From JAZSQT01 sp045538075 (lineage in GTDB: Bacteria > Chrysiogenota > Deferribacteres > Deferribacterales > Mucispirillaceae), in assembly GCA_045538075.1 (NCBI GenBank), contig JAZSQT010000100.1:1-13994 (forward strand): a DNA stretch of 13,994 nucleotides. Direction: 5' to 3'. This document shows, piece by piece, positions 1 through 6,277 of the stretch; the first letter of the stretch is position 1; each line of letters starts with the position of its first letter. The translations under genes were made by a program, and so were the position numbers. A model generated the notes under the pieces. It was given only the letters and a program-made list of their open reading frames with translations. It had not been told where the DNA came from and did not search any database.

Positions 1-29
1 TAAAGAAATGTTTAATTTTTGTAGGAAAA

Positions 30-503
30 ATGAAAGGATTATTATTAATTATTTTAAGTAGTATTTTTTTTATTAGTGGTTGTTGTTCTGCACAATTAAC
101 AAGGTTTAATGATGGTAACTATTATTATACTGATTGGTGTGAGTATGATACATGTTGGTCGCAACCAAATGGTGAAGCAGTTTGTTATAAAAATAACGAA
201 TTTGTTGCACGTCTTAAGGCATGGACTATGGAAGAAGTTCATGCGTATAATCAAATGAAGTTACAACAAGAAATTGCTAGAAAAAATTTATTATTAAGTA
301 TACAAAATGCATCTAATCAAATGCAGCAGACTATGAATCAGGCAAATCAGCAGACTCAAAGACAAATAGAATCTTTACAAAGAATGAATCAACAATTTTC
401 TGAAGATATAAATAGGATACAAAGAGAAAATGATAATTTTTATAACAATAACAATATGCATGATAAAAGAAACATTTTTATATATAAACCAGTAATAAAA
501 TAG
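30..503 (+). CDS. Predicted lipoprotein with Gln/Asn-rich coiled coil, function unknown
   Basis: I do not recognise this 157-residue protein. The N-terminus is a short lipoprotein signal: basic MK, a hydrophobic stretch to about residue 15, then a lipobox-like ISGC with Cys18 as the probable lipid-modified residue (Cys19 follows at once). Residues 30-65 form a small segment rich in Tyr and Trp with three cysteines (37, 42, 52), which could form a small disulfide-stabilised head. From about residue 68 to 137 it is a Gln/Asn/Met-rich, probably coiled-coil helix, ending in an Asn run (139-142) and a basic tail. A weak AGGA at 23-26 precedes the ATG. It lies 27 nt upstream of two Sel1-repeat lipoproteins with very similar signal peptides, so co-expression is likely. 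Envelope localisation is inferred from the lipobox. No function is claimed. Confidence 0.75.
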   Translation: MKGLLLIILSSIFFISGCCSAQLTRFNDGNYYYTDWCEYDTCWSQPNGEAVCYKNNEFVARLKAWTMEEVHAYNQMKLQQEIARKNLLLSIQNASNQMQQTMNQANQQTQRQIESLQRMNQQFSEDINRIQRENDNFYNNNNMHDKRNIFIYKPVIK

Positions 504-530
504 ATTATAGAGGTTTTTTAGGAGAAATAA

Positions 531-965
531 ATGAAATTTTTATTAATGATTATTAGCTCAATTTTTATTTTTATAGGTTGTGCAGGAGTTTCATCAAAAG
601 GAAGTGATATAAATTCTATTGTATCTGAATGTGAAAAAGGCAATATGAAAAGTTGCACTGGATTAGCAATAATGTATGAAAATCATTGTAAAACTGGAAG
701 TATTGCTGATTGTCATAATCTTGGTCTAATGTATTTTAACGGCAAAGGAGTAAATCAAGATTATACAGTAGCAAAAGGGTTGTTTGAAAAATCATGTAAT
801 GGTGGAGATGCTGGGGGCTGTAGTGCTCTTGGCTATATGTATGAAAAAGTCGAAGGTGTAAAGCAAGATAATAATCAAGCATTATTTTATGCAAAAAAAG
901 CGTGTGATTTAGATAAACAATTTTGTAGTAGTTATGAAGAGTTTAAAAAGGGATTAGGTAGATAA
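531..965 (+). CDS. Sel1-repeat, cysteine-paired (Hcp-like) lipoprotein, short
   Basis: This 144-residue protein has a lipoprotein signal with lipobox FIGC (Cys17), then an array of Sel1-like (SLR) repeats. The repeats match the family pattern, with motifs such as LGLMYFNGKGV and ACDL. Cysteines come in pairs at 34/42, 53/61, 89/97 and 125/132. This is the layout of Helicobacter/Campylobacter Hcp proteins, where each helix-turn-helix repeat is locked by a disulfide. The last pair is one residue short, and the first two pairs are only 19 residues apart, so repeats 1 and 4 look partial. AGGAG at 520-524 lies 6 nt before the ATG. The next gene, a longer paralogue, starts 2 nt after the stop, suggesting translational coupling. 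An extracytoplasmic protein-interaction role is likely from the family, with the ligand unknown. Confidence 0.88.
   Translation: MKFLLMIISSIFIFIGCAGVSSKGSDINSIVSECEKGNMKSCTGLAIMYENHCKTGSIADCHNLGLMYFNGKGVNQDYTVAKGLFEKSCNGGDAGGCSALGYMYEKVEGVKQDNNQALFYAKKACDLDKQFCSSYEEFKKGLGR
630..926 (+). repeat. Sel1-like repeat array in the short lipoprotein
   Basis: This stretch encodes residues 34-132 and holds four cysteine-bounded units, of which the two central ones are the best matches. The repeat is at the protein level; I saw no long identical DNA repeats. Confidence 0.75.
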
Positions 966-967
966 AA

Positions 968-2161
968 ATGAAAAGAATAATTTTATTATTAATATCACTT
1001 TTTATTTTTGTTGGTTGTGCGAAAACATCATTAAATTCCACTCTTGATAATGATAATGCAACTAAAGAAGTAATAGAAGAAGAAGTTAATATTGAAGAAA
1101 AATTAAAAAACCTTGAAGCTGAATGTAATAATGGAGATGCTTATAGCTGTTCTTCTCTTGCAGATATATACTATATTGGCAAAGATAATGTTACAAAAGA
1201 TGAAATAAAGGCAATAGGCTTAGATGAAAAAGCATGTAATCTTGGATATATACAAAGTTGTGATAAACTTGCCTCAATTTACTATTTAAGTAATAACTAT
1301 ACGAAAGCTGTAGAATTTTATGAAAAATCGTGTAACGGTGGCTCATCTTCATCATGTAATGATTTAGCAGAAATGTATAAGAATGGTGATGGTGTAGCTA
1401 AAGATACAGCAAAATTTATAGAATTAAAGAATAAATCATGTGAAAAGGGAGATATTAGTAGTTGTGTAGATTTTGGTTATATAAGTGCTACAGGAAAAGA
1501 CGGTGTAGCAAGAAATTTTAAAGAGGCTTTTTCTATATTTCAAAATGGTTGTGTTAACGGAGATTCAATGGCTTGCAATAATTTAGGGCTAATGTTTTAT
1601 CACGGAGAAGGGACAAAAAAAGATATAGAAGGAGCATTAGCAGCATATATTATTTCATGTGAGTTTGGTGATGCTTTAGGCTGTTTAAATGCTGCAGATA
1701 TACTTGATGAACATAGTAATGATTATAAATCAAAAAAGGAATATAGAGAAAAAGCGTGTAGATATAGTGGAAACAACTTAGGTTGTGGATATTATGGTTC
1801 TCGTGATAATGGACTTTATTCCTATTTTCCATCTGTAAATATATCTGAAAAAAGATGTGATTATAGTGATGCTGAAAGTTGTTATTATATGGGATATTTT
1901 TATTCAGAAGGTATAGGAAAAAAGGAACGAGACTATCATAAAGCACTTCCATATTACGTAAAAGCATGCAATCTTAGACACGGTGATGGTTGCTTTGAAG
2001 TTGGATATAGTTATGCTAAAGGGCTGGGTGTGAGAGAAGATGATAATAAAGCATATGAATTTTATGGTTATGGATGCGATTTAGGCTCGCAAAGGGGTTG
2101 TAATGCGTATAGTGTTAAAGATGAAAACGAATACGGTTCAGATTATTCAACATTTTATTAA
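968..2161 (+). CDS. Long Sel1-repeat, cysteine-paired (Hcp-like) lipoprotein
   Basis: This 397-residue protein starts with a lipoprotein signal with lipobox FVGC (Cys17). An acidic, probably flexible linker (about 27-50) leads into an array of Sel1-like repeats reaching residue 378 and a short Asp/Tyr tail. Ten cysteine pairs are visible: 53/61, 90/98, 122/130, 158/166, 195/203, 231/239, 264/273, 297/305, 334/342 and 370/378. Nine have exactly eight residues between partners and one has nine. The repeat period is 32-37 residues, matching the roughly 36-residue SLR. Apart from the lipid Cys every cysteine is paired, which suggests a periplasmic or surface superhelix stapled by disulfides, as in Hcp proteins. 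The start is 2 nt after the previous stop with only a weak AGG (956-958) upstream, consistent with coupling. The specific partner is unknown. Confidence 0.9.
   Translation: MKRIILLLISLFIFVGCAKTSLNSTLDNDNATKEVIEEEVNIEEKLKNLEAECNNGDAYSCSSLADIYYIGKDNVTKDEIKAIGLDEKACNLGYIQSCDKLASIYYLSNNYTKAVEFYEKSCNGGSSSSCNDLAEMYKNGDGVAKDTAKFIELKNKSCEKGDISSCVDFGYISATGKDGVARNFKEAFSIFQNGCVNGDSMACNNLGLMFYHGEGTKKDIEGALAAYIISCEFGDALGCLNAADILDEHSNDYKSKKEYREKACRYSGNNLGCGYYGSRDNGLYSYFPSVNISEKRCDYSDAESCYYMGYFYSEGIGKKERDYHKALPYYVKACNLRHGDGCFEVGYSYAKGLGVREDDNKAYEFYGYGCDLGSQRGCNAYSVKDENEYGSDYSTFY
1124..2101 (+). repeat. Sel1-like repeat array in the long lipoprotein
   Basis: This stretch encodes residues 53-378. First cysteines of successive pairs are 37, 32, 36, 37, 36, 33, 33, 37 and 36 residues apart. 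The nucleotide sequences of the units have diverged, so the array is old rather than a recent tandem expansion. The units around residues 264-305 are the least canonical. Confidence 0.8.
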
Positions 2162-2193
2162 ATAAATATTATATAAAACAATTTATAAAAATA

Positions 2194-2238
2194 AGTAACC
2201 TATATAAGCGTGTTATATCCTTTATGGGTTACTCTTTT
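2194..2238 (+). terminator. Probable hairpin terminator after the lipoprotein genes
   Basis: AGTAACCTATA (2194-2204) pairs with TATGGGTTACT (2223-2233), giving 11 pairs including one G-U, followed by CTTTT (2234-2238). A smaller nested hairpin, ATATAA (2202-2207) with TTATAT (2213-2218) around a GCGTG loop, competes for the same bases. The U-tract is short and the stem AT-rich, so termination may be leaky. The upstream flank is A-rich, so the element could also work on the opposite strand. It is the only substantial hairpin I found between the two operons. Confidence 0.45.
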
Positions 2239-2304
2239 GAAATTCCTACTTGTTTATATATAGCAACTTTTTATCATTAATAACTATTATAATAGTCCTT
2301 TTTC

Positions 2305-2340
2305 TTGTAATATAAAAAAAACTTATGTAATATAATGTTA
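2305..2340 (+). promoter_or_regulatory. Candidate sigma70-type promoter of the exporter operon, start at or near the ATG
   Basis: TTGTAA (2305-2310) is separated by exactly 17 nt from TAATAT (2328-2333), and the A of the ATG at 2340 lies 6 nt further on, the usual distance for a transcription start. A run of eight A (2314-2321) sits in the spacer. A better -10 match, TATAAT, overlaps at 2331-2336 but would have a 20-nt spacer. Another TATAAT at 2288-2293 has no -35 at a proper distance. There is no Shine-Dalgarno sequence before the ATG, which fits a leaderless message. In DNA this AT-rich, chance matches are common. Confidence 0.4.
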
Positions 2341-3320
2341 TGAAAAAGTTAATTATATTTTTAATATTAATTGGTATATTTGGTGGAGCAAGTTTTATAT
2401 TATATAAACAGTATAAAACTGAAAAAGTGAATATATTAGTGTTTTCTGGTGAACTTGAAATGAAGAAAGTTGACGTATCTTTTAGGGTGTCAGGTCAAAT
2501 TATTTCTCGTTTATTTTCAGAGGGAGAGCAAATAAAAGCAGGTGATTTAGTTGCTGAATTAGATCCGATAGAGTATGAATACCAAGTTAAACTTGCTAAA
2601 GCCGATGAGTCAAGTGCAAAATGGGTACTTTCTGAATTAAACGCTGGTGCAACTGTAGAAGAACTTGCACAAGCTAGAAAACAGCTTGATTCAGCAAAAA
2701 CAGAAGAAGAAAACACAAAAAGAGAATTTAATAGAGCAAAAAAATTATACGAAGCTAAATCTATGGCAGCTTCAGAATATGATAAAATTTCTACTGCATA
2801 TAAAATTTCTCAATTAAGAGTTGCAGAATTAACAGAACGATTAAAACAACTTCAAGTAGGCCCTAGGTATGAGAAGATAGAACAAGCTAAGGCAAATTTA
2901 AATGCAGCAGAAACGAATGTTAAATTATCAGAACAAAGATTATTGTTTACTAAAACGTATTCTCCAATTACTGGTGTCGTAATTGACGAATATAAAGAAG
3001 TTGGAGAATTTATCCAAGCTGGTTCACCTATAATATCAGTAGGAAATCCAAATAAATTATGGTTGCGTGCTTATTTACCAGAAAATCAAGCTCATCAATT
3101 ACAGTTAGGTCAAAAAATGTTAGTTACTGTTGATAGTTTGCCTAATACAACTTTTGATGGAGTAGTTACATTTATTTCTGACCAAGCAGAATTTACTCCA
3201 AAACAAATACAAACAACTGCAGAAAGAGTAAAACTTGTATATAGAATAAAAATAGATGTAATAGATACTAAAGGGCTTTTAAAACCCGGAATACCAGCTG
3301 ACGCTGTTATTGTAAATTAA
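2340..3320 (+). CDS. Membrane-fusion (periplasmic adaptor) protein of the HlyD/YbhG family
   Basis: This 326-residue protein is the periplasmic adaptor of an ABC exporter. Residues 3-23 are a single N-terminal membrane anchor. Residues about 42-78 form the first half of a biotinyl-lipoyl domain (VSFRVSGQI, GDLVAELDP). Residues about 79-185 are a long coiled-coil hairpin of the type that reaches an outer-membrane channel. The lipoyl fold resumes at about 198-222 (YSPITGVV), and a beta-barrel domain follows. TPKQIQT and ERVKLVYR (276-293) are typical of the YbhG subfamily. The ATG has no ribosome binding site and may be the 5' end of the transcript. The ATPase gene begins 2 nt after the stop. 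No TolC-like partner is in the window, so it would have to be encoded elsewhere. The exported substrate is not evident; YbhG relatives are linked to drug and cation efflux. Confidence 0.92.
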   Translation: MKKLIIFLILIGIFGGASFILYKQYKTEKVNILVFSGELEMKKVDVSFRVSGQIISRLFSEGEQIKAGDLVAELDPIEYEYQVKLAKADESSAKWVLSELNAGATVEELAQARKQLDSAKTEEENTKREFNRAKKLYEAKSMAASEYDKISTAYKISQLRVAELTERLKQLQVGPRYEKIEQAKANLNAAETNVKLSEQRLLFTKTYSPITGVVIDEYKEVGEFIQAGSPIISVGNPNKLWLRAYLPENQAHQLQLGQKMLVTVDSLPNTTFDGVVTFISDQAEFTPKQIQTTAERVKLVYRIKIDVIDTKGLLKPGIPADAVIVN

Positions 3321-3322
3321 CT

Positions 3323-4234
3323 ATGTCTAAATTAATAGATGCTTATCACCTTTCTAAATCGTTTGGAAATATTCATGCTTTAAAAGATTTTTCATTATCA
3401 GTAGAAGCCGGTAAAATTTCTGGTATTGTAGGACCTGATGGTGCTGGTAAAACTACTGCTATGCGAATTTTATCTACAGTAAGTATTCCAGATTCTGGAG
3501 AACTATATATTGATGGTAAAAATGCAATAAAATATTATAGACAAGCAAGACAAAGTTTAGGCTATATGAGTCAAAAATTTGGCTTATATGTAGATATGTC
3601 AGTTGAAGAAAATATATTTTTTTTTGCTGACCTCCATGGTGTGCCTAAAAAATTAATCAAAGATAGAGCTGAAGTTTTATTAAAAGCAAGTGGAATGTTA
3701 CAATTTTCAGATAGAGCTGCAGGCAAATTATCTGGAGGAATGAAGCAAAAATTAGCATTATGTTGTGCCTTGATACACGAACCAAAAATATTAATTTTAG
3801 ATGAACCAACTAATGGTGTTGACCCAGTATCAAGACGAGAATTTTGGCAAATATTAAACAGATTTGCTACATCTGGCACTGCTGTTGTGTATGCTACATC
3901 TTACCTTGATGAAGCAGAAAGATGTAATACTATCAGCTTGATGAATAAAGGAAGAATAATTGCCTCTGGCTCTATTGATGAATTAATATCTATTCTTGAT
4001 ATTGATGTAATAGAAATTAAAGGAGATAAAGTTAGAGAGCTAATGAACTTTTTTCCTAAAGAGTTGGGAAAAGTATGGTCTTTTGGTTCATCTCTACATC
4101 TTCACGCACAAAAAAATAAAGATACATTAAATGTCGTAAAAAATAAGTTGCCTTCTAACTATGAAATAAACATTGTTAAACCAGTATTAGAAGATATTTT
4201 TACTTATTTATCAGATGGAGATAGTAATGAGTAG
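3323..4234 (+). CDS. ABC transporter ATPase, first of a pair (matches N-half of YbhF)
   Basis: This 303-residue cytoplasmic nucleotide-binding protein powers the exporter. Its motifs are Walker A GPDGAGKT (37-44), Q-loop YMSQ (Gln84), canonical signature LSGGM (136-140), Walker B ILILDE (156-161, with the catalytic Glu161) and D-loop GVDP. The H-loop is degenerate: the text reads ATSYLDEAE with Ser193 where the catalytic His normally stands. This ATPase alone would therefore be expected to have an impaired site. In E. coli YbhF, two such domains are fused in one chain; here they are separate genes. There is no clear ribosome binding site, and the start lies 2 nt after the adaptor's stop, so translation is probably coupled. 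A run of nine T (3617-3625) lies in the coding sequence. Confidence 0.93.
   Translation: MSKLIDAYHLSKSFGNIHALKDFSLSVEAGKISGIVGPDGAGKTTAMRILSTVSIPDSGELYIDGKNAIKYYRQARQSLGYMSQKFGLYVDMSVEENIFFFADLHGVPKKLIKDRAEVLLKASGMLQFSDRAAGKLSGGMKQKLALCCALIHEPKILILDEPTNGVDPVSRREFWQILNRFATSGTAVVYATSYLDEAERCNTISLMNKGRIIASGSIDELISILDIDVIEIKGDKVRELMNFFPKELGKVWSFGSSLHLHAQKNKDTLNVVKNKLPSNYEINIVKPVLEDIFTYLSDGDSNE
4217..4220 (+). promoter_or_regulatory. Ribosome binding site deciding the start of the second ATPase
   Basis: GGAG here is 6 nt before ATG 4227, an ideal distance. The upstream in-frame ATG at 4215 overlaps the GGAG itself and has no purine-rich site before it, so 4227 is the better start. Confidence 0.75.
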
Positions 4235-5150
4235 TATAGCTGTTTCTGTTGATAATTTAACAAAAAAATTTGGTGATTTTACTGCTGTTTCTAACGTATC
4301 TTTTCAAGTTGAAAAAGGTGAAATTTTTGGTTTTTTAGGTGCTAATGGTGCAGGTAAGTCAACTACTATTAGAATGTTATGTGGAATTATGCCACCAAGT
4401 TCTGGACAAGCCATAGTTGCTGGTTACGATGTTTTGCGTGAACCAAGAAAAGTTAGACAAAGTATTGGTTATATGAGTCAGAAATTTTCATTATACGATG
4501 AACTTACCGTATTAGAAAATATGACTTTTTTTGCAAAGCTATATAGCGTTCCTTTAAATATTTTTAATTATAAAATCAAAGAAACTATAGAAAAAGTATC
4601 ATTACAAGGTTATGAAAATACTAAAGCTATAAGTTTATCTGCAGGCATTAAACAAAGGCTTGCATTAGCTTGTGCAATTATTCATGAACCAAAAATTATT
4701 TTTCTTGATGAACCTACTTCTGGTGTTGATCCTATTACAAGAAGAAGTTTTTGGGATTTAATATATTCTTTTTCTGCTAAAGGCGTTACGATTTTTGTTA
4801 CTACTCACTATATGGACGAAGCCGAATATTGTGATAGAATAGCAATGATTAGTTCTGGCACTTTGCGTGAAATAGGAACACCAACTCAACTAAAAGTAGA
4901 TAAAATGATTTGGGACGTTTATAAAATTACTAATAATGATTTATATAAAACTGCTTCTGTATTATCAGGCAAAAATAATATCTTTGATGTTGGTATTCTT
5001 TCTGATTCTGTTAGATTATTATGCACAAATTATAATAAAGATACAATTAATGATATATTAATTTCATCTGGTTTAGTAAATAGTAGTATTGAGAAAGTAG
5101 AAGCATCTCTTGAAGATGTTTTTGTCAGCTTATCTGGGAGAAAAGTATGA
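4227..5150 (+). CDS. ABC transporter ATPase, second of a pair (matches C-half of YbhF)
   Basis: This 307-residue protein, from ATG 4227, is the partner nucleotide-binding protein. It has Walker A GANGAGKS (38-45), Q-loop YMSQ (Gln85), Walker B IIFLDE (157-162), D-loop GVDP and a canonical H-loop TTHYMDEAE (His194). Its signature motif is altered to LSAGI (137-141), with Ala for the first Gly. Because ABC sites combine the Walker and H-loop of one subunit with the signature of the other, its Walker A would pair with the intact LSGGM of the upstream ATPase to make the active site. The start overlaps the end of that gene by 8 nt, and the stop overlaps the permease start (ATGA), so all are co-translated. 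An ATG at 4215 would add four residues but lacks a ribosome binding site. Confidence 0.92.
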   Translation: MSSIAVSVDNLTKKFGDFTAVSNVSFQVEKGEIFGFLGANGAGKSTTIRMLCGIMPPSSGQAIVAGYDVLREPRKVRQSIGYMSQKFSLYDELTVLENMTFFAKLYSVPLNIFNYKIKETIEKVSLQGYENTKAISLSAGIKQRLALACAIIHEPKIIFLDEPTSGVDPITRRSFWDLIYSFSAKGVTIFVTTHYMDEAEYCDRIAMISSGTLREIGTPTQLKVDKMIWDVYKITNNDLYKTASVLSGKNNIFDVGILSDSVRLLCTNYNKDTINDILISSGLVNSSIEKVEASLEDVFVSLSGRKV

Positions 5151-6277
5151 ATTTTCGCAGAGTTAAAGCCGTTTCTTACAAAGAATTTATACATCTATTT
5201 AGAGATCCAAGAAGTTTATTAATAATTATTTTTATTCCATTGCTACTATTAATATTATTTGGGTATGCCCTAAAATTAGATGTAGAAAATGTTGCAATTG
5301 CAATTATAGATAACGATAAATCAAAAGATAGTAGAGAGTATATAGCAAAATTTAAATCAAGTTATGCTTTTGATGTAAAATATATCGCCTCTACTTATAA
5401 AGATGCTGAACATCTTATGAATACTGATAAAATAAAAGCATTTATTGTTATCAAAAATGGATTTGGTAAAAATATTTCAAATGGTAGCAAAGCTAATGTT
5501 CAAGCAGTAGTTGATGGCTCTGATGTATCAACTGCTTCATCAATTATTAATTATATTTCTGGTATTACATTGTTGTATAATGATGTAGTAATTGAAAAAA
5601 TTTCAAAAACTAATTCTGGATACGTTTCTATGGGTGTTGCAATTCCAGAATTAAGATTTTGGTTTAACGAAGAAATGCGTTCTGTTAATTATCTATTTCC
5701 TGGTCTTGTTGCAATAATAATGTCTGTTGTAGCTGGATTTTTAACTTCTCTTACAATTTCTAAAGAATGGGAAAATGGAACTATGGAGCAACTTATACCA
5801 ACACCTTTAACAGAATGGGAATTAATTATTGGAAAATTATTTACTTATTTTGTTATAGGTTTTATAGATATTGTGCTATATTTATTTATGGGTGAATTTG
5901 TTTTTCATGTTCCTTTAAAGGGTAGTGCTACGCTAACGTTATTTTTTGGAACACTCTTTCTTTTTAGTATGTTATCTTTCGGTATCTTTATAAGCACAGC
6001 GATGAAAAGTCAATTAGCATCAAGCCAAATTACTAGTCTTGCAACAATGTTACCAGCATTTTTATTGTCTGGATTTATTTTTGATATTGCAAATATGCCT
6101 TACATTATACAGTTAATAACTTATGCTTTTCCTGCAAAATATTTTGTTACTATTTTAAGGGGAATATATTTAAAAGGTGTAGGATTTGAATATTTATATC
6201 TTAATGGCGTTTTCTTGCTTATATATTCAATTATAATGTTGCTACTTTGTAGATTAAAACTTCGTATGAGGGCATAA
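5147..6277 (+). CDS. ABC-2 type exporter permease (YbhS/YbhR-like), first of two
   Basis: This 376-residue inner-membrane protein has the usual ABC-2 exporter layout: a cytoplasmic start with YKEF and RDPR (11-22), TM1 at about 23-44, a large extracytoplasmic domain (about 45-180), then five more membrane segments near 183-206, 230-250, 258-284, 292-315 and 350-370. The hallmark cytoplasmic segment ENGTMEQLIPTPLT (209-222) follows TM2 and is thought to contact the ATPase. GGGAG at 5136-5140 is 6 nt before the ATG, and the start overlaps the ATPase stop by 4 nt. Its stop shares one base with the next permease's ATG. It most likely forms a heterodimer with that paralogue; homologous systems move small molecules or ions with the adaptor. 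Confidence 0.92.
   Translation: MNFRRVKAVSYKEFIHLFRDPRSLLIIIFIPLLLLILFGYALKLDVENVAIAIIDNDKSKDSREYIAKFKSSYAFDVKYIASTYKDAEHLMNTDKIKAFIVIKNGFGKNISNGSKANVQAVVDGSDVSTASSIINYISGITLLYNDVVIEKISKTNSGYVSMGVAIPELRFWFNEEMRSVNYLFPGLVAIIMSVVAGFLTSLTISKEWENGTMEQLIPTPLTEWELIIGKLFTYFVIGFIDIVLYLFMGEFVFHVPLKGSATLTLFFGTLFLFSMLSFGIFISTAMKSQLASSQITSLATMLPAFLLSGFIFDIANMPYIIQLITYAFPAKYFVTILRGIYLKGVGFEYLYLNGVFLLIYSIIMLLLCRLKLRMRA

Noticed and set aside
8..61. Short frame starting at ATG 8 before the first lipoprotein
   Set aside because: Only 17 codons, out of frame with the lipoprotein gene, and no ribosome binding site.
1650..1967. Open frame of about 105 codons on the minus strand within the long Sel1 gene
   Set aside because: It is antisense to a well-supported repeat gene; its His/Tyr/Asn-rich composition is what a reverse reading of AT-rich codons gives, and it has no family features.
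968..2161. Tandem DNA repeat suggesting recent expansion in the long Sel1 gene
   Set aside because: Units share a protein pattern but not extended identical nucleotide blocks, so there is no sign of recent duplication.
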